36,871 bases of DNA from Candidatus Omnitrophus magneticus (GTDB taxonomy: Bacteria; Omnitrophota; Gorgyraeia; Tantalellales; Tantalellaceae): assembly GCA_000954095.1 (NCBI GenBank), contig JYNY01000403.1, positions 1 to 36,871 of the forward strand, in the 5' to 3' direction. The notes beneath the pieces were generated by a model. The model was given only the letters and a program-made list of their open reading frames with translations. It was not told where the DNA came from and did no database searches. Position numbers and translations under genes: made by a program. Below, in pieces: positions 26,843 to 35,691 of the stretch (its first letter is position 1; each line of letters opens with the position of its first letter).

Positions 26843-27460
26843 ATGAGAATTCCTAATGAAATTAAAGCTGGTATTGTAGTTTTATCGGCTATGGCAATAG
26901 GCGCTTATTTTTTTATAAAAACATCTTCCGAATTTCAGGAAGAGACATACACAATAAAAACATATTTTAATTACGCGGGAGATTTGAAAAAAGATGCGGC
27001 GGTAAAACTTGCCGGCGTATATTCAGGAAGAGTTTCTGAAATACGGTTTATTTATGACAGCGCCACAAAAATAGAATGTGTTTTAACGCTTAATCAAAGC
27101 GTGAAGATCCGCAAGGATGCTGTAGCATATATCGGTACAAGCGGATTTATAGGAGATACATATATAGGCTTAACACCCGGCAGTTCTCCTGAGTTTTTAC
27201 AGCAGGGCGAAGCTATTTTAAGCGAGGATCCGATTGAGATGAGAGAACTTTTCAAAAAAGCCGATAAAATAGCGAATGAATTGGAAAAGACTTTAGTTGA
27301 AGTAAGGACTGTAGCTATAAATGTAAATGGTATGGTTGTAGAAAATAGGCCAGCTATTCAGCGTATGGTTACTCATTTAGAATCCACAGGCAGAAATTTT
27401 GAAGAATTCAGCGCGGAAGTTAAAAAACATCCTTGGAAACTTCTTTTCAAAGGCGAATAA
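26843..27460 (+). CDS. mlaD: MlaD-family MCE domain protein
   Basis: Substrate-binding MCE protein that forms a ring on the MlaE permease. An N-terminal membrane helix (GIVVLSAMAIGAYFFI, about 10-25) is followed by one MCE domain (about 37-115): YFNYAGDLKKDAAVKLAGV, then GTSGFIGDTYIGLTPGS. A helical tail (about 130-195) would extend into the periplasm, and the last residues HPWKLLFKGE match a frequent end of such proteins. At 205 residues it is a little longer than E. coli MlaD. A GAGGAG ribosome site is present. It closes the likely accA-to-mlaD transcript; the phosphatase gene follows after 123 bases. Confidence 0.94.
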   Translation: MRIPNEIKAGIVVLSAMAIGAYFFIKTSSEFQEETYTIKTYFNYAGDLKKDAAVKLAGVYSGRVSEIRFIYDSATKIECVLTLNQSVKIRKDAVAYIGTSGFIGDTYIGLTPGSSPEFLQQGEAILSEDPIEMRELFKKADKIANELEKTLVEVRTVAINVNGMVVENRPAIQRMVTHLESTGRNFEEFSAEVKKHPWKLLFKGE

Positions 27461-27583
27461 TCTATAAACTTTAAAAATAAGTCTTTAAACTGCTAAATTT
27501 CCCGCATTTATTTGTAAAATATTAGCCATATTCGATTGTGATCTAATGCAATGGTTTCGATTTAATCTAGGATTATCTTATAA

Positions 27584-29497
27584 ATGAAGCTTTCAAAAAA
27601 AACATTAATAACCGCTATTTTTTTTATAGCCGGTAGTCTCGTTTTTATTTTATTTTCATGGTTTAGAGTATTTGATGAATTTGAATACAGCACTCTAGAC
27701 AGACGTTATAGTATACGGCCGCTACAAAAAGTATCTAGTGATATTGTTATAATTCATATCGGAGATGACACAATAGAAAAGATAGGCGAATGGCCTATTC
27801 CCCGCAAATATCATGCTCTTCTTATTAACGCGTTAAAGGCAAGCGGAGTAAAAACAATAGTTTTTGATGTTTTTTTCAGCGAAGAAAGTCCGGATGATGC
27901 GGAATTTGCTAGTGCTATAAATTCGGCTGGAAATGTTTATATGTCATATGTTTTTGAAATTGAACGTAAGAATAGTATTTTAAAGAAGTATTTTTCCGCG
28001 AATATCATAATCGCGCCTATTGTTAATACATTGAGTGAAGCTTCTAATCACAAAGGGTTTGTGAATATTGAACCGGATGTAGATGGAAAAGTACGGCGTA
28101 TTATGCCGTTTGTAAAATTTAAAGATAATTTTTGTCCGAATATCACACTTCTTGCCGCGCTTAATAATATGGGGTTGTCATTTGAGAATGTGGAAATTAT
28201 TCCTGAGAAAAAGATTGTTTTAAATAAAAATAGGAGTATACCGCTTGGGGATGACTCAACTTTAATAATCAATTATCCGGGAAAGTGGGGCGCGAGTTTT
28301 AGGCATTATTCTTATGTGGATATAATACAATCTTATCTTTCCGGTATGGTAGGGGAGCACACTATTCTTAATTTAAATGAATTAAAAAATAGTGTTTGTT
28401 TTGTCGGGTTTACCGCGACAGCGTCTCCTGACGCGCATCCATCACCTTTAGAACCTATATATCCCGGAGTAGGTGTTCATGCCAGTATTTACAATAGTAT
28501 TCTTAATAATGAATTTATTATACGGCTTAATAAATGGTGGAACATTTTTATATTTTCGTTATTATGTTTTATAACAGCGTTAATCACTACGAGAAGCCAG
28601 AAACGATACGCGTTTTTTTCAATTTTTTGCACTTCTTTTTTATATGTTATTTTAGTAGCGGCCGTTTTTATTTTTAATAGAATATGGGTTGATATTTTTT
28701 GTCCATTAGCCGCCAATACATATGTTTATATATTTTTTACGGTAAGGCGGTATTTTGAGGAAATTGAGAAAAGAGAAATATTGGAAAAAGAGTTGGATAT
28801 AGCAAAAGACATTCAACAGAGTTTTTTGCCTAAAGAATTACCATCTGTCGGAGTAGATATGTGCGTTAATATGAAAACCGCTCGGCAGGTTGGCGGTGAT
28901 CTTTATGATATCATGCAGTTGGATGAACAAAAAATCGGAGTAATGATAGGCGATGTGTCCGGTAAGGGAGTTCCCGCGGCTTTATTTATGGCGCAGGTTG
29001 TAAGTGTTTTTCGTACATTAGCGAAACAAGGTAAAAGTCCGCAAAAAGTAATAGAAGATGTGAATAATCATCTTGTGGCAGAAGCTAGGAGTAATTTATT
29101 TGTTACACTAACGTATTTGATTATTGATAAAGAAAAACATCTTATTTATTATTCGTCAGGAGGGCATTTGCCTGCGTTGTTTATTTCAAATAAAGATGAA
29201 ATAAGTTTTATAGATTGCGCTATGGGAATGCCATTAGGCCTATTGGAAACAGATTTTGAAGAAAAAGAAATAAAATATGAAGAGGGAAGTACCATTATTC
29301 TTTATACCGATGGTGTTACCGAAGCCATGGATATTAATGGGGAGATGTTTACAGAAAAAAGGCTTAAGGAATTAGCTTTAAAATTTAAAGGATTGACAAG
29401 TAATGCCATTGTTCAGATGATTCATAAAAATATAGAATTATTTGCCGGAAAAGCAAAACAGCATGATGATATAACAATTTTTTGCGCGAGAATTTGA
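27584..29497 (+). CDS. CHASE2 sensor with SpoIIE/RsbU-type PP2C phosphatase
   Basis: A 637-residue membrane sensor. After a first helix (about 7-27) comes a periplasmic CHASE2 domain (about 30-310; LDRRYSIRPLQK, IPRKYHALLINAL, FDVFFSEESPDDAEFA). Three helices follow (about 318-385), then a short coiled coil ending in DIAKDIQQSFLPKELP, the usual entry to SpoIIE phosphatases. The catalytic domain keeps all metal ligands: Asp439 in GGDLYD, Asp457 in IGDVSGKG, Asp576 in LYTDGVTE and Asp628-Asp629. Such enzymes remove phosphate from STAS antagonists. With the kinase and STAS genes 2.5 kb upstream, it completes a partner-switch set around the Mla genes. The ribosome site is weak. Confidence 0.93.
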   Translation: MKLSKKTLITAIFFIAGSLVFILFSWFRVFDEFEYSTLDRRYSIRPLQKVSSDIVIIHIGDDTIEKIGEWPIPRKYHALLINALKASGVKTIVFDVFFSEESPDDAEFASAINSAGNVYMSYVFEIERKNSILKKYFSANIIIAPIVNTLSEASNHKGFVNIEPDVDGKVRRIMPFVKFKDNFCPNITLLAALNNMGLSFENVEIIPEKKIVLNKNRSIPLGDDSTLIINYPGKWGASFRHYSYVDIIQSYLSGMVGEHTILNLNELKNSVCFVGFTATASPDAHPSPLEPIYPGVGVHASIYNSILNNEFIIRLNKWWNIFIFSLLCFITALITTRSQKRYAFFSIFCTSFLYVILVAAVFIFNRIWVDIFCPLAANTYVYIFFTVRRYFEEIEKREILEKELDIAKDIQQSFLPKELPSVGVDMCVNMKTARQVGGDLYDIMQLDEQKIGVMIGDVSGKGVPAALFMAQVVSVFRTLAKQGKSPQKVIEDVNNHLVAEARSNLFVTLTYLIIDKEKHLIYYSSGGHLPALFISNKDEISFIDCAMGMPLGLLETDFEEKEIKYEEGSTIILYTDGVTEAMDINGEMFTEKRLKELALKFKGLTSNAIVQMIHKNIELFAGKAKQHDDITIFCARI

Positions 29498-29596
29498 TTC
29501 TTTTTAAAATTCATATTTTGGACACAAGGTAAATCGTTTATTTGTGGTAATTTTATGTTTTATGGCGCTATTTCATGGCGAAAAGGATTAACAAAA

Positions 29597-31537
29597 ATGG
29601 ATAAAAAAAAAATAGCTATAGTAGGGAACCCTAATGTCGGTAAAAGTGTTTTGTTTAATGTGATGACAAAACAATATGTCACGGTTTCAAATTATCCGGG
29701 CACTACTGTTGAGGTTTCACGCGGGGAAGCAAAGATTTTAGGAGTTAAGTATGATGTGGTGGATACTCCGGGGATGTATTCTCTTTTTTCTCTTACGGAA
29801 GAAGAAAAAGTTTCGCGTAATATTCTGCAAAATGAAAATATTTCTATTGTTCTTCATGTTGTTGATGCGAAAAATTTAGAAAGAATGCTATCGCTTACTA
29901 TACAGCTTATTGAATCAGGCATGCCGCTTATTTTAGTTTTAAATATAATGGATGAAGCGCATAAAGAAGGTGTGAGTGTTGATTTAAATTCCTTGGAAGA
30001 AGTTCTTGGAATTCCAGTGGTTAGTACGGTGTCTGTTTCAGGAGAAGGAATTGACGCGCTTTTTCAAAAAATTAGTAGATATGAATATAAGGTTTTGCCT
30101 GTTCCCGTTGAGTATTTTTTAGATAAATCTATTAAAAGAATGGAAGAATTATTGGATGAGAACTCTTCAGAAAATTTTTCTAAAAGGGCGATAGCGTTAC
30201 TTTTATTTCAGGAAGATTCTGAAATATCCGCGCGTATTTTTAAAAATTCATCTAATTCAAAAAAGATACAAACGTTTATAGAAGAAGTTAAGTTGGAATA
30301 TCCATATCCATTAGTTTATGTTATGGCGCTTGACCGCGCGAAACGAGTTCAAAAAATTATTTCATCTACGGTTATCAGTGTGAAAGAAAAAGGTATTTCT
30401 TTTCGTGAAAAATTAAGCAGAGTCACTATGAATCCTCTTACAGGCTTCCCATTACTTTTTCTTATTCTTTATTTTGGGTTATATAAATTTGTCGGTGTAT
30501 TTGGGGCGGGAACGGTCGTTGATTTTTTGGATGAGAAAATTTTTGATGTTCATATTTATCCTTTTCTGACTGAAATTATAAAAAAAATCATACCGATTAG
30601 TGTTTTCGCGGATCTTTTTATAGGTGAATACGGCATGTTAACGCTTGGTTTGCGATACGCTATAATGCTTATTTTGCCGATAGTTTCTTTCTTTTTTTTA
30701 GTTTTTTCAGTTATAGAAGATACAGGGTATTTACCGCGTTTGGCTATGCTGATAGATAGGACGTTTAAAAGTATGGGGTTAAGCGGGAGAGCTGTAATAC
30801 CTATAGTTCTTGGGTTTGGATGCGATACAATGGCAACAATGGTTACACGGACACTTCCGACTAAAAGGGAAAGAGTTATAGCTACAATGCTTTTGGCTTT
30901 GGCTGTTCCGTGTTCTGCTCAGCTTGGCGTTATTTTAGGGTTATTGGGTACACGCGAAAAAGCCCTTATGATATGGGCTTTTATTATAATGATTGTTTTT
31001 TTATTTACTGGATTTTTAGCGGCAAATGTTTTACCCGGAGAACGTCCGTCTTTTTATATGGAAATTCCTCCGTTAAGATTTCCTAAAATTTCTAATATCA
31101 TTGTAAAAACGTATGTAAGGGTTAAATGGTATTTATGGGAAGTATTGCCGTTATTTTTAGGTGCCAGCGTTCTCATATGGCTTGGAAGGTTAACAGGCAT
31201 TTTTGATTTATCTATAAAACTTTTAGAAGGACCGGTAAAATTTATAGGGCTACCGGTTGAAACCGCTAAGGTTTTTTTATTTGGATTTTTTAGAAGAGAT
31301 TACGGTGCGGCCGGGCTTTATGATATGGTTAAGCATGGTTTTTTAAATGATAGGGAAATTATTGTCGCGGCTGTGGCTCTTACCTTGTTTCTTCCGTGTA
31401 TAGCGCAGTTTCTTATGAATGTTAAAGAGAGAGGTTGGAAAACAGGAGTATCTATTTCAGTTTTTGTTTTATTTTTCGCGTTTTTTGTTTCTTATCTGAT
31501 TAATGTTGTTTTGAGTAAGTTTGGAATTTTTGGATGA
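29597..31537 (+). CDS. feoB: FeoB-family ferrous iron transport GTPase
   Basis: Inner-membrane Fe(II) uptake. The N-terminal G domain has GNPNVGKS (10-17), the G2 Thr in NYPGTTVEV, DTPGMYSL and NIMDEA. A helical GDI-like segment (about 165-250) leads to about eight membrane helices. The first gate reads GFGCDTMATMVTRTL (Cys409) and the second VPCSAQLG (Cys439). ATG 29597 is chosen since AAAAGGA is nine bases upstream; an ATG at 29555 would add 14 residues. With 646 residues it is shorter than E. coli FeoB (773), and the gate motif differs from the common GCNVPAIMATR form. No feoA gene or FeoA domain is near, so a related metal is possible. Confidence 0.9.
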   Translation: MDKKKIAIVGNPNVGKSVLFNVMTKQYVTVSNYPGTTVEVSRGEAKILGVKYDVVDTPGMYSLFSLTEEEKVSRNILQNENISIVLHVVDAKNLERMLSLTIQLIESGMPLILVLNIMDEAHKEGVSVDLNSLEEVLGIPVVSTVSVSGEGIDALFQKISRYEYKVLPVPVEYFLDKSIKRMEELLDENSSENFSKRAIALLLFQEDSEISARIFKNSSNSKKIQTFIEEVKLEYPYPLVYVMALDRAKRVQKIISSTVISVKEKGISFREKLSRVTMNPLTGFPLLFLILYFGLYKFVGVFGAGTVVDFLDEKIFDVHIYPFLTEIIKKIIPISVFADLFIGEYGMLTLGLRYAIMLILPIVSFFFLVFSVIEDTGYLPRLAMLIDRTFKSMGLSGRAVIPIVLGFGCDTMATMVTRTLPTKRERVIATMLLALAVPCSAQLGVILGLLGTREKALMIWAFIIMIVFLFTGFLAANVLPGERPSFYMEIPPLRFPKISNIIVKTYVRVKWYLWEVLPLFLGASVLIWLGRLTGIFDLSIKLLEGPVKFIGLPVETAKVFLFGFFRRDYGAAGLYDMVKHGFLNDREIIVAAVALTLFLPCIAQFLMNVKERGWKTGVSISVFVLFFAFFVSYLINVVLSKFGIFG

Positions 31538-31591
31538 AATTCGAAATATTGTTATTTTCATCTATTTCTTAAGATACATTATTTTTTATTT

Positions 31592-33103
31592 TCAAAATTT
31601 ATATTTTACGCCCGCGCTATAGATATTTCTTTTGTAGGTATAGATTTGGATATTGCTTGAATCATTAATAAAGGTATAGCTTATTTTTAGTTCTGTGTTT
31701 TTAAATATGTCAATTAAGAGGAAACTTGAACAGGATGCCACTATATCATGTCGTTTTTGATAATAGAGTAAGTTAGTATCCGTGAAGTTTTGGAAGCATA
31801 AATCTATTAAAGTGCCTGCTTTAACTTTTTCAATAATTGGAAATGCTGTTACAGCGCTGAATTTATTTCCAAGATACCGCCAGTTAGATTCTTCCGTGTT
31901 ATCGTAATTGATTGTGTATTTTCCTGAAACAAAGGCTTTATTATCTTGAAAAAAATAGAACCACGCGCCGTAAACGGAATATTCGTTTGAATCTTTGTTT
32001 TCTCCCGCTAGTAGCGCCGGCCAAAGAAAATCTTTATATTTGTATCCAGCGCCGATTTGCCCCATGTTTGACGCGTCTAATTTTTTATTTATTTCAGAGC
32101 CTATTCCCGCGGACGATAGATAGCCCTTATCATTAATTGTCAAGTAAGTGTAATCGCATGGAAAATTTATAAGTATATCATTATTCGATATGGACGGCTG
32201 TGTGAAAAAAGTGTGCGATAACATATCATAGAACCCGAGGTCAAATTGTTTTGCGGCGTAAAGCGCGTAGCCAAATTTATTGTTTACAGTTTCATTTAGT
32301 TTAATGTTGTATGTGCCGTCTAAAGTGTAGACAGCCCTGAAATCGTCAGTATTTCCCGGTGATATAGCGATAATGTTTTCATCCGGCGATAAAATAACAT
32401 TGTCATCATATTGAACCGTGGTGCTTATATTCCCATGTAATGGTTTTGATATATCTTCTTTTCTTGCTATAGCGGATAAATATTGTTCAGCGAATGTGGC
32501 GAGGTTTGAGTTTTTCCCTTCAACTATTACGTTTTTAAAGAATTGTTTAGCATCGGAAATATTTTGTTTTTTTATACATGCCATACCTAGATGGTAATCC
32601 ACAGTTTGAGTTAAAGATGGGTCTATTGTTTTAGCTTGTTCCAAATATTTTATAGCGGAATCAATATCTTTACTTTCTTTAAGGAGTAAGAGCCCTTTAA
32701 AAAAAGAAGTTTGGGCTGGAAAAATATTTTCTTTTTCCGCGACAGCGATCCATTTAGATACATCATTAAACTTGCCCTTTTTATAGTCCAAATCCATAAG
32801 TTCTAAAATAGCATTTTTAATTTTAGGGGATAATGTGATAGATTTTTCGAAATAAGTTTTAGCTGTATCGTATTTTTCAAGTTTTTTTGATACCATACCT
32901 AAGTAATAAGCTATGATTGAAGAATTGGGATTTTCTTTCAGAAGTTTTAAAAGCGCATCGTATGATTCTTCATAATTTTCGTGTTTGTAATTCCAGATGG
33001 CTTTTTGCAAAGTTTTATCCGGCTCATCGCTCGCGAGGGAGGATATGACATTCGCGAAAATGATTAGTGTTGAGAATATTAGCAATAATTTATAAAATTT
33101 CAT
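31592..33103 (-). CDS. TPR-containing predicted outer-membrane beta-barrel protein
   Basis: A 503-residue exported protein of unknown role. The signal peptide ends near Ala24 (SLA before SDEP). Residues about 30-215 are TPR-like repeats (YAALLKLL-type helices; YYLGMVSKKLEKYDTAKTYF, IKYLEQAKTIDPSL, KQFFKNVIV). From about 225 the sequence changes to alternating aromatic strands (STTVQYDDNVIL, KFGYALYAAKQFDLGFY, YSVYGAWFYFF) and ends in VKYKF, an aromatic C terminus as in BamA-inserted barrels. TPR-plus-barrel order recalls surface-assembly modifiers, but no substrate is encoded nearby. It converges with feoB (54 bases between stops) and is divergent from the radical SAM gene. Confidence 0.83.
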   Translation of the reverse strand: MKFYKLLLIFSTLIIFANVISSLASDEPDKTLQKAIWNYKHENYEESYDALLKLLKENPNSSIIAYYLGMVSKKLEKYDTAKTYFEKSITLSPKIKNAILELMDLDYKKGKFNDVSKWIAVAEKENIFPAQTSFFKGLLLLKESKDIDSAIKYLEQAKTIDPSLTQTVDYHLGMACIKKQNISDAKQFFKNVIVEGKNSNLATFAEQYLSAIARKEDISKPLHGNISTTVQYDDNVILSPDENIIAISPGNTDDFRAVYTLDGTYNIKLNETVNNKFGYALYAAKQFDLGFYDMLSHTFFTQPSISNNDILINFPCDYTYLTINDKGYLSSAGIGSEINKKLDASNMGQIGAGYKYKDFLWPALLAGENKDSNEYSVYGAWFYFFQDNKAFVSGKYTINYDNTEESNWRYLGNKFSAVTAFPIIEKVKAGTLIDLCFQNFTDTNLLYYQKRHDIVASCSSFLLIDIFKNTELKISYTFINDSSNIQIYTYKRNIYSAGVKYKF

Positions 33104-33151
33104 AAACGGAAAATAATATCTTTTGTAAACGATGTTAAAAATATTTAACCC

Positions 33152-33178
33152 TTGTAGTAGCGCTTTTTACAGTATAAT
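33152..33178 (+). promoter_or_regulatory. Possible promoter of the radical SAM gene pair
   Basis: A perfect TATAAT (33173-33178) has TTGTAG 15 bp upstream (33152-33157), a short spacer. It lies about 85 bases before ATG 33263, in the 159-base gap between divergent genes. Confidence 0.42.
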
Positions 33179-33262
33179 AATAATCCAATAAATTTTAGAA
33201 TTGCTACATTATGCAGGAATTGTCATTTTTTGTAAAATATTAATTTAGTGTAAAAATTATTT

Positions 33263-34567
33263 ATGTCAAAAATAGCTTTAGTCTTATTGCCGCCATTTTG
33301 GCCAAATACTCCGCCCATTGCTTTGGCGAGCCTCAAAGGTTTTTTAGCGGGACAAGGTATTATCGCCAGAACATTTGATTACAATAACCGTTTTTTTTCC
33401 CGTGTGCCGGAACGTTTAAAAAAAGAATGGCTTAAGAGCTGTAATACATTTCTTGAAGAAAATATTTTTTCTTTAATGAGGGAACACGCGCCCGAAGAAT
33501 TTAAAAATATGCTGGATGAGCTTCTTAGTTATGAGATTATCGGGTTTTCATGCTATAAAAGTAATTTTGATATAACTATAAAAATTGCGCGTCTTTTAAA
33601 ACAAAAAAATGAAAAAATAAAAATTATTTTTGGCGGTCCGGAAATAAGCCGCTCTTATTTTAAAACAAAAGAAAATTTTTATAGCGCTACGCGTGGTGTT
33701 GCTGATTTTTTAGCGGCAGGTGAAGGAGAAAAACCGCTCTTGGATTATATTCTTGATAAAACAACAGGGAATACGGCTCTTTTTGATGAACTCGAAACTT
33801 TAAATAATATTCCAATACCCGATTATTCAGATTTTGATTTTAAAGATTATCCGCGTGGAGATACGGTTTCTTTAATGTTTTCCCGTGGGTGTCCGAGAAA
33901 ATGCGCATTTTGCGCTGAAAAATTTCTTTATAAAAAGCTTAGATTTTTTCCGGCGGATAGAATTATTGAAGAGATACACTTTCATAAAGCGCGCGGTATT
34001 AGTAATTTTATTTTTCATGATTCACTTATAAACGCTGACTTTAAAAAATTGGAAGAATTATTAGATAAAATTATCGCGGAATTTGGTTCTATAAAATGGT
34101 CAGGCCAAATCGCCGTGAGAAAGACTATGCCGGAAGAATTATTCGCTAAAATAAAAAGGAGCGGCGCGTATCATCTTTTTGTCGGACTGGAAACAGGCTC
34201 TAATAGGACACTTGCGCGTATGAATAAAGGTTTTACTCAGGAGGACGCGCTTTTATTTTTTAAAAAGTTAACAGCTCACGGTATTTCATTCGGCGTAAGC
34301 CTTATCACAGGGTATCCGGGCGAGACTAATGAAGATTTTAAAGAAAGCCTTGAGTTTTTAATAAAAAATAAACAATTCATACCGAAAATAGAACAGGTAA
34401 ATCCATTTGTTTATTATGATGGCATAAGCCTTCCTGAAGATGCTGATTATAAGAAGTGTGAAGACGCGGTGCGCCGCGCGCGGGAATTTATTTCTGTTTT
34501 AAAAAAAGAAGGTTTTAAAATAACGAACGCGTTTACACTTAACCTAGTGGAAGAAAAATGGAAGTGA
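33263..34567 (+). CDS. B12-binding-type radical SAM protein, function unknown
   Basis: A 434-residue radical SAM enzyme. The N-terminal third starts VLLPPFWPNTPPIALASLKGFL, the layout of B12-binding radical SAM proteins, but no DxHxxG cobalamin motif is visible, so B12 binding is doubtful. IIFGGPEISR and GEGEKPLLDYIL are usual for this group. The cluster site is Cys210, Cys214 and Cys217 in SRGCPRKCAFCAE. Later, HDSLINAD, VGLETGSN and ITGYPGETNEDF follow the family pattern. No Shine-Dalgarno sequence is visible. Its last ten bases overlap the start of the next radical SAM gene, a sign of coupled translation. Substrate is unknown; I saw no peptide precursor nearby. Confidence 0.9.
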   Translation: MSKIALVLLPPFWPNTPPIALASLKGFLAGQGIIARTFDYNNRFFSRVPERLKKEWLKSCNTFLEENIFSLMREHAPEEFKNMLDELLSYEIIGFSCYKSNFDITIKIARLLKQKNEKIKIIFGGPEISRSYFKTKENFYSATRGVADFLAAGEGEKPLLDYILDKTTGNTALFDELETLNNIPIPDYSDFDFKDYPRGDTVSLMFSRGCPRKCAFCAEKFLYKKLRFFPADRIIEEIHFHKARGISNFIFHDSLINADFKKLEELLDKIIAEFGSIKWSGQIAVRKTMPEELFAKIKRSGAYHLFVGLETGSNRTLARMNKGFTQEDALLFFKKLTAHGISFGVSLITGYPGETNEDFKESLEFLIKNKQFIPKIEQVNPFVYYDGISLPEDADYKKCEDAVRRAREFISVLKKEGFKITNAFTLNLVEEKWK

Positions 34568-35400
34568 AAGAAGTAGAAGCTACAAGAATTCTTAATCCCA
34601 CATCAATAGATTTGGGTGAATATGTTATTAATCCTTATAAAGGATGCGCGTTCGCTTGTTTATATTGTTACGCGAGATTTAGTAAAGCCATCTCGCGCGA
34701 CGAGCGAAAATGGGGAGAATATCTTGACGCGCGCGTGAATGCTCCACGTCTTTTGGAAAAGGAATTGAAAATAAAAAAACCGACGAGAGTTCTTTTAGGC
34801 TCTACGACTGATTGTTTTCAAGAAGAAGAGTTAAAACGGGGATTGACAAAAGAAATACTTGAAATTTTAAATAGCCATGGCGTTTATTATTCGATACTTA
34901 CAAGATCTCCATTTATCATTAGTTATTTGGACATACTTAAAAAAGGATATTGCGAAACAATCTATTTTACAGTAAATAATTATGATCTGAAGTTAAAATC
35001 AATTTTAGAGCCGAAAAGTCCTTCTTTTGAGGCGCGTGAAAAAGTTGTAACGTGTCTTTTAGACAATGATATTCCTGTAATACCTTCTTTTTCACCGGTA
35101 TTCCCGTTTATCTCGAAAGTCTCAGGTATTTTTGAAAAATTCGAGAAAGCCCGCGCCGTAAATTTTGAAGGGCTCAATTTTAATTTAGGGAATATTGCTG
35201 AAATAGTAACAAAGATAGAGCCTTTATATCCTAAAGAAGCGGGGATATACAAACGAATGATTGAAGATAAGAAATTTTATGACGATGTTTGGTATGAAAC
35301 GCGCAGGGTCATTATGCGCGAAGGCATAAAAAACAAAAAAAGATGTGATGTTTATATTCACGAGCTTTACGGTTATTTTGGTAATAAATATAGAACGTAA
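34558..35400 (+). CDS. SplB-like (COG1533) radical SAM protein
   Basis: A 280-residue radical SAM protein of the spore photoproduct lyase-like group, often labelled DNA repair photolyase though few members are tested. The start LNPTSIDLGEYVINPYKGC leads to the cluster site Cys30, Cys34 and Cys37 in GCAFACLYCYAR. VLLGSTTDCFQEEE and YYSILTRSPFI are family blocks. True SplB has a catalytic Cys near its C terminus; the cysteine in KKRCDVYIHELYG may or may not correspond. It overlaps the upstream radical SAM gene by ten bases, so the two probably act in one pathway. The following 291-base gap (35401-35691) holds only the promoter and hairpin listed next. Confidence 0.88.
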   Translation: MEVKEVEATRILNPTSIDLGEYVINPYKGCAFACLYCYARFSKAISRDERKWGEYLDARVNAPRLLEKELKIKKPTRVLLGSTTDCFQEEELKRGLTKEILEILNSHGVYYSILTRSPFIISYLDILKKGYCETIYFTVNNYDLKLKSILEPKSPSFEAREKVVTCLLDNDIPVIPSFSPVFPFISKVSGIFEKFEKARAVNFEGLNFNLGNIAEIVTKIEPLYPKEAGIYKRMIEDKKFYDDVWYETRRVIMREGIKNKKRCDVYIHELYGYFGNKYRT

Positions 35401-35596
35401 AAAAGTAATTCTAATAATGTAATGTCTTCTAGATACGCTAGTTCCTTTGTTCATTTTGTGCGGTTTTTAGAAAAAATAGCCCTTTTTTATTGTAAACACT
35501 AAGCGGTTAGTAATTAAACTTTATTTTGTTATTCCTGCAAGCCAAAATTTTTCAACTCGAATTTTTAATTTCAATTTTCTATTTATTCATGATATC

Positions 35597-35605
35597 TGTT
35601 ATAAT
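35597..35605 (+). promoter_or_regulatory. Extended -10 promoter of the AAA ATPase gene
   Basis: TG-T-TATAAT is a perfect extended -10, 87 bases before ATG. There is no good -35, which extended -10 promoters often lack. The nearby AT-rich sequence may be an UP-like element. Confidence 0.55.
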
Positions 35606-35647
35606 CTAAAAATATTTGTAAGTTAAGAACTCATTAGTAACCATAGC

Positions 35648-35664
35648 GGCGCGCCATACGCGCC
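35648..35664 (+). repeat. GC-rich hairpin before the AAA ATPase gene
   Basis: GGCGCG-CCATA-CGCGCC forms a six-pair all G-C stem with a five-base loop. Its right half also repeats the left as GCGCCAT (35651-35657 and 35661-35667). It lies 15 bases before the GGAGG ribosome site (35679-35683) and would be in the leader of the transcript. No U-run follows, so termination is unlikely. It recalls the hairpin before mlaE in place and composition. Confidence 0.5.
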
Positions 35665-35691
35665 ATTTAAAAAAATACGGAGGCAATTTTA

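Noticed and set aside
35224-35454. Minus-strand frame overlapping the end of the SplB-like gene
   Set aside because: Mostly antisense to a conserved gene, with no domain and no ribosome site.
35401-35500. Possible terminator after the SplB-like gene (A-run, TAGCCC, T-run)
   Set aside because: The only pairing is A-T homopolymer tracts with no G-C stem.
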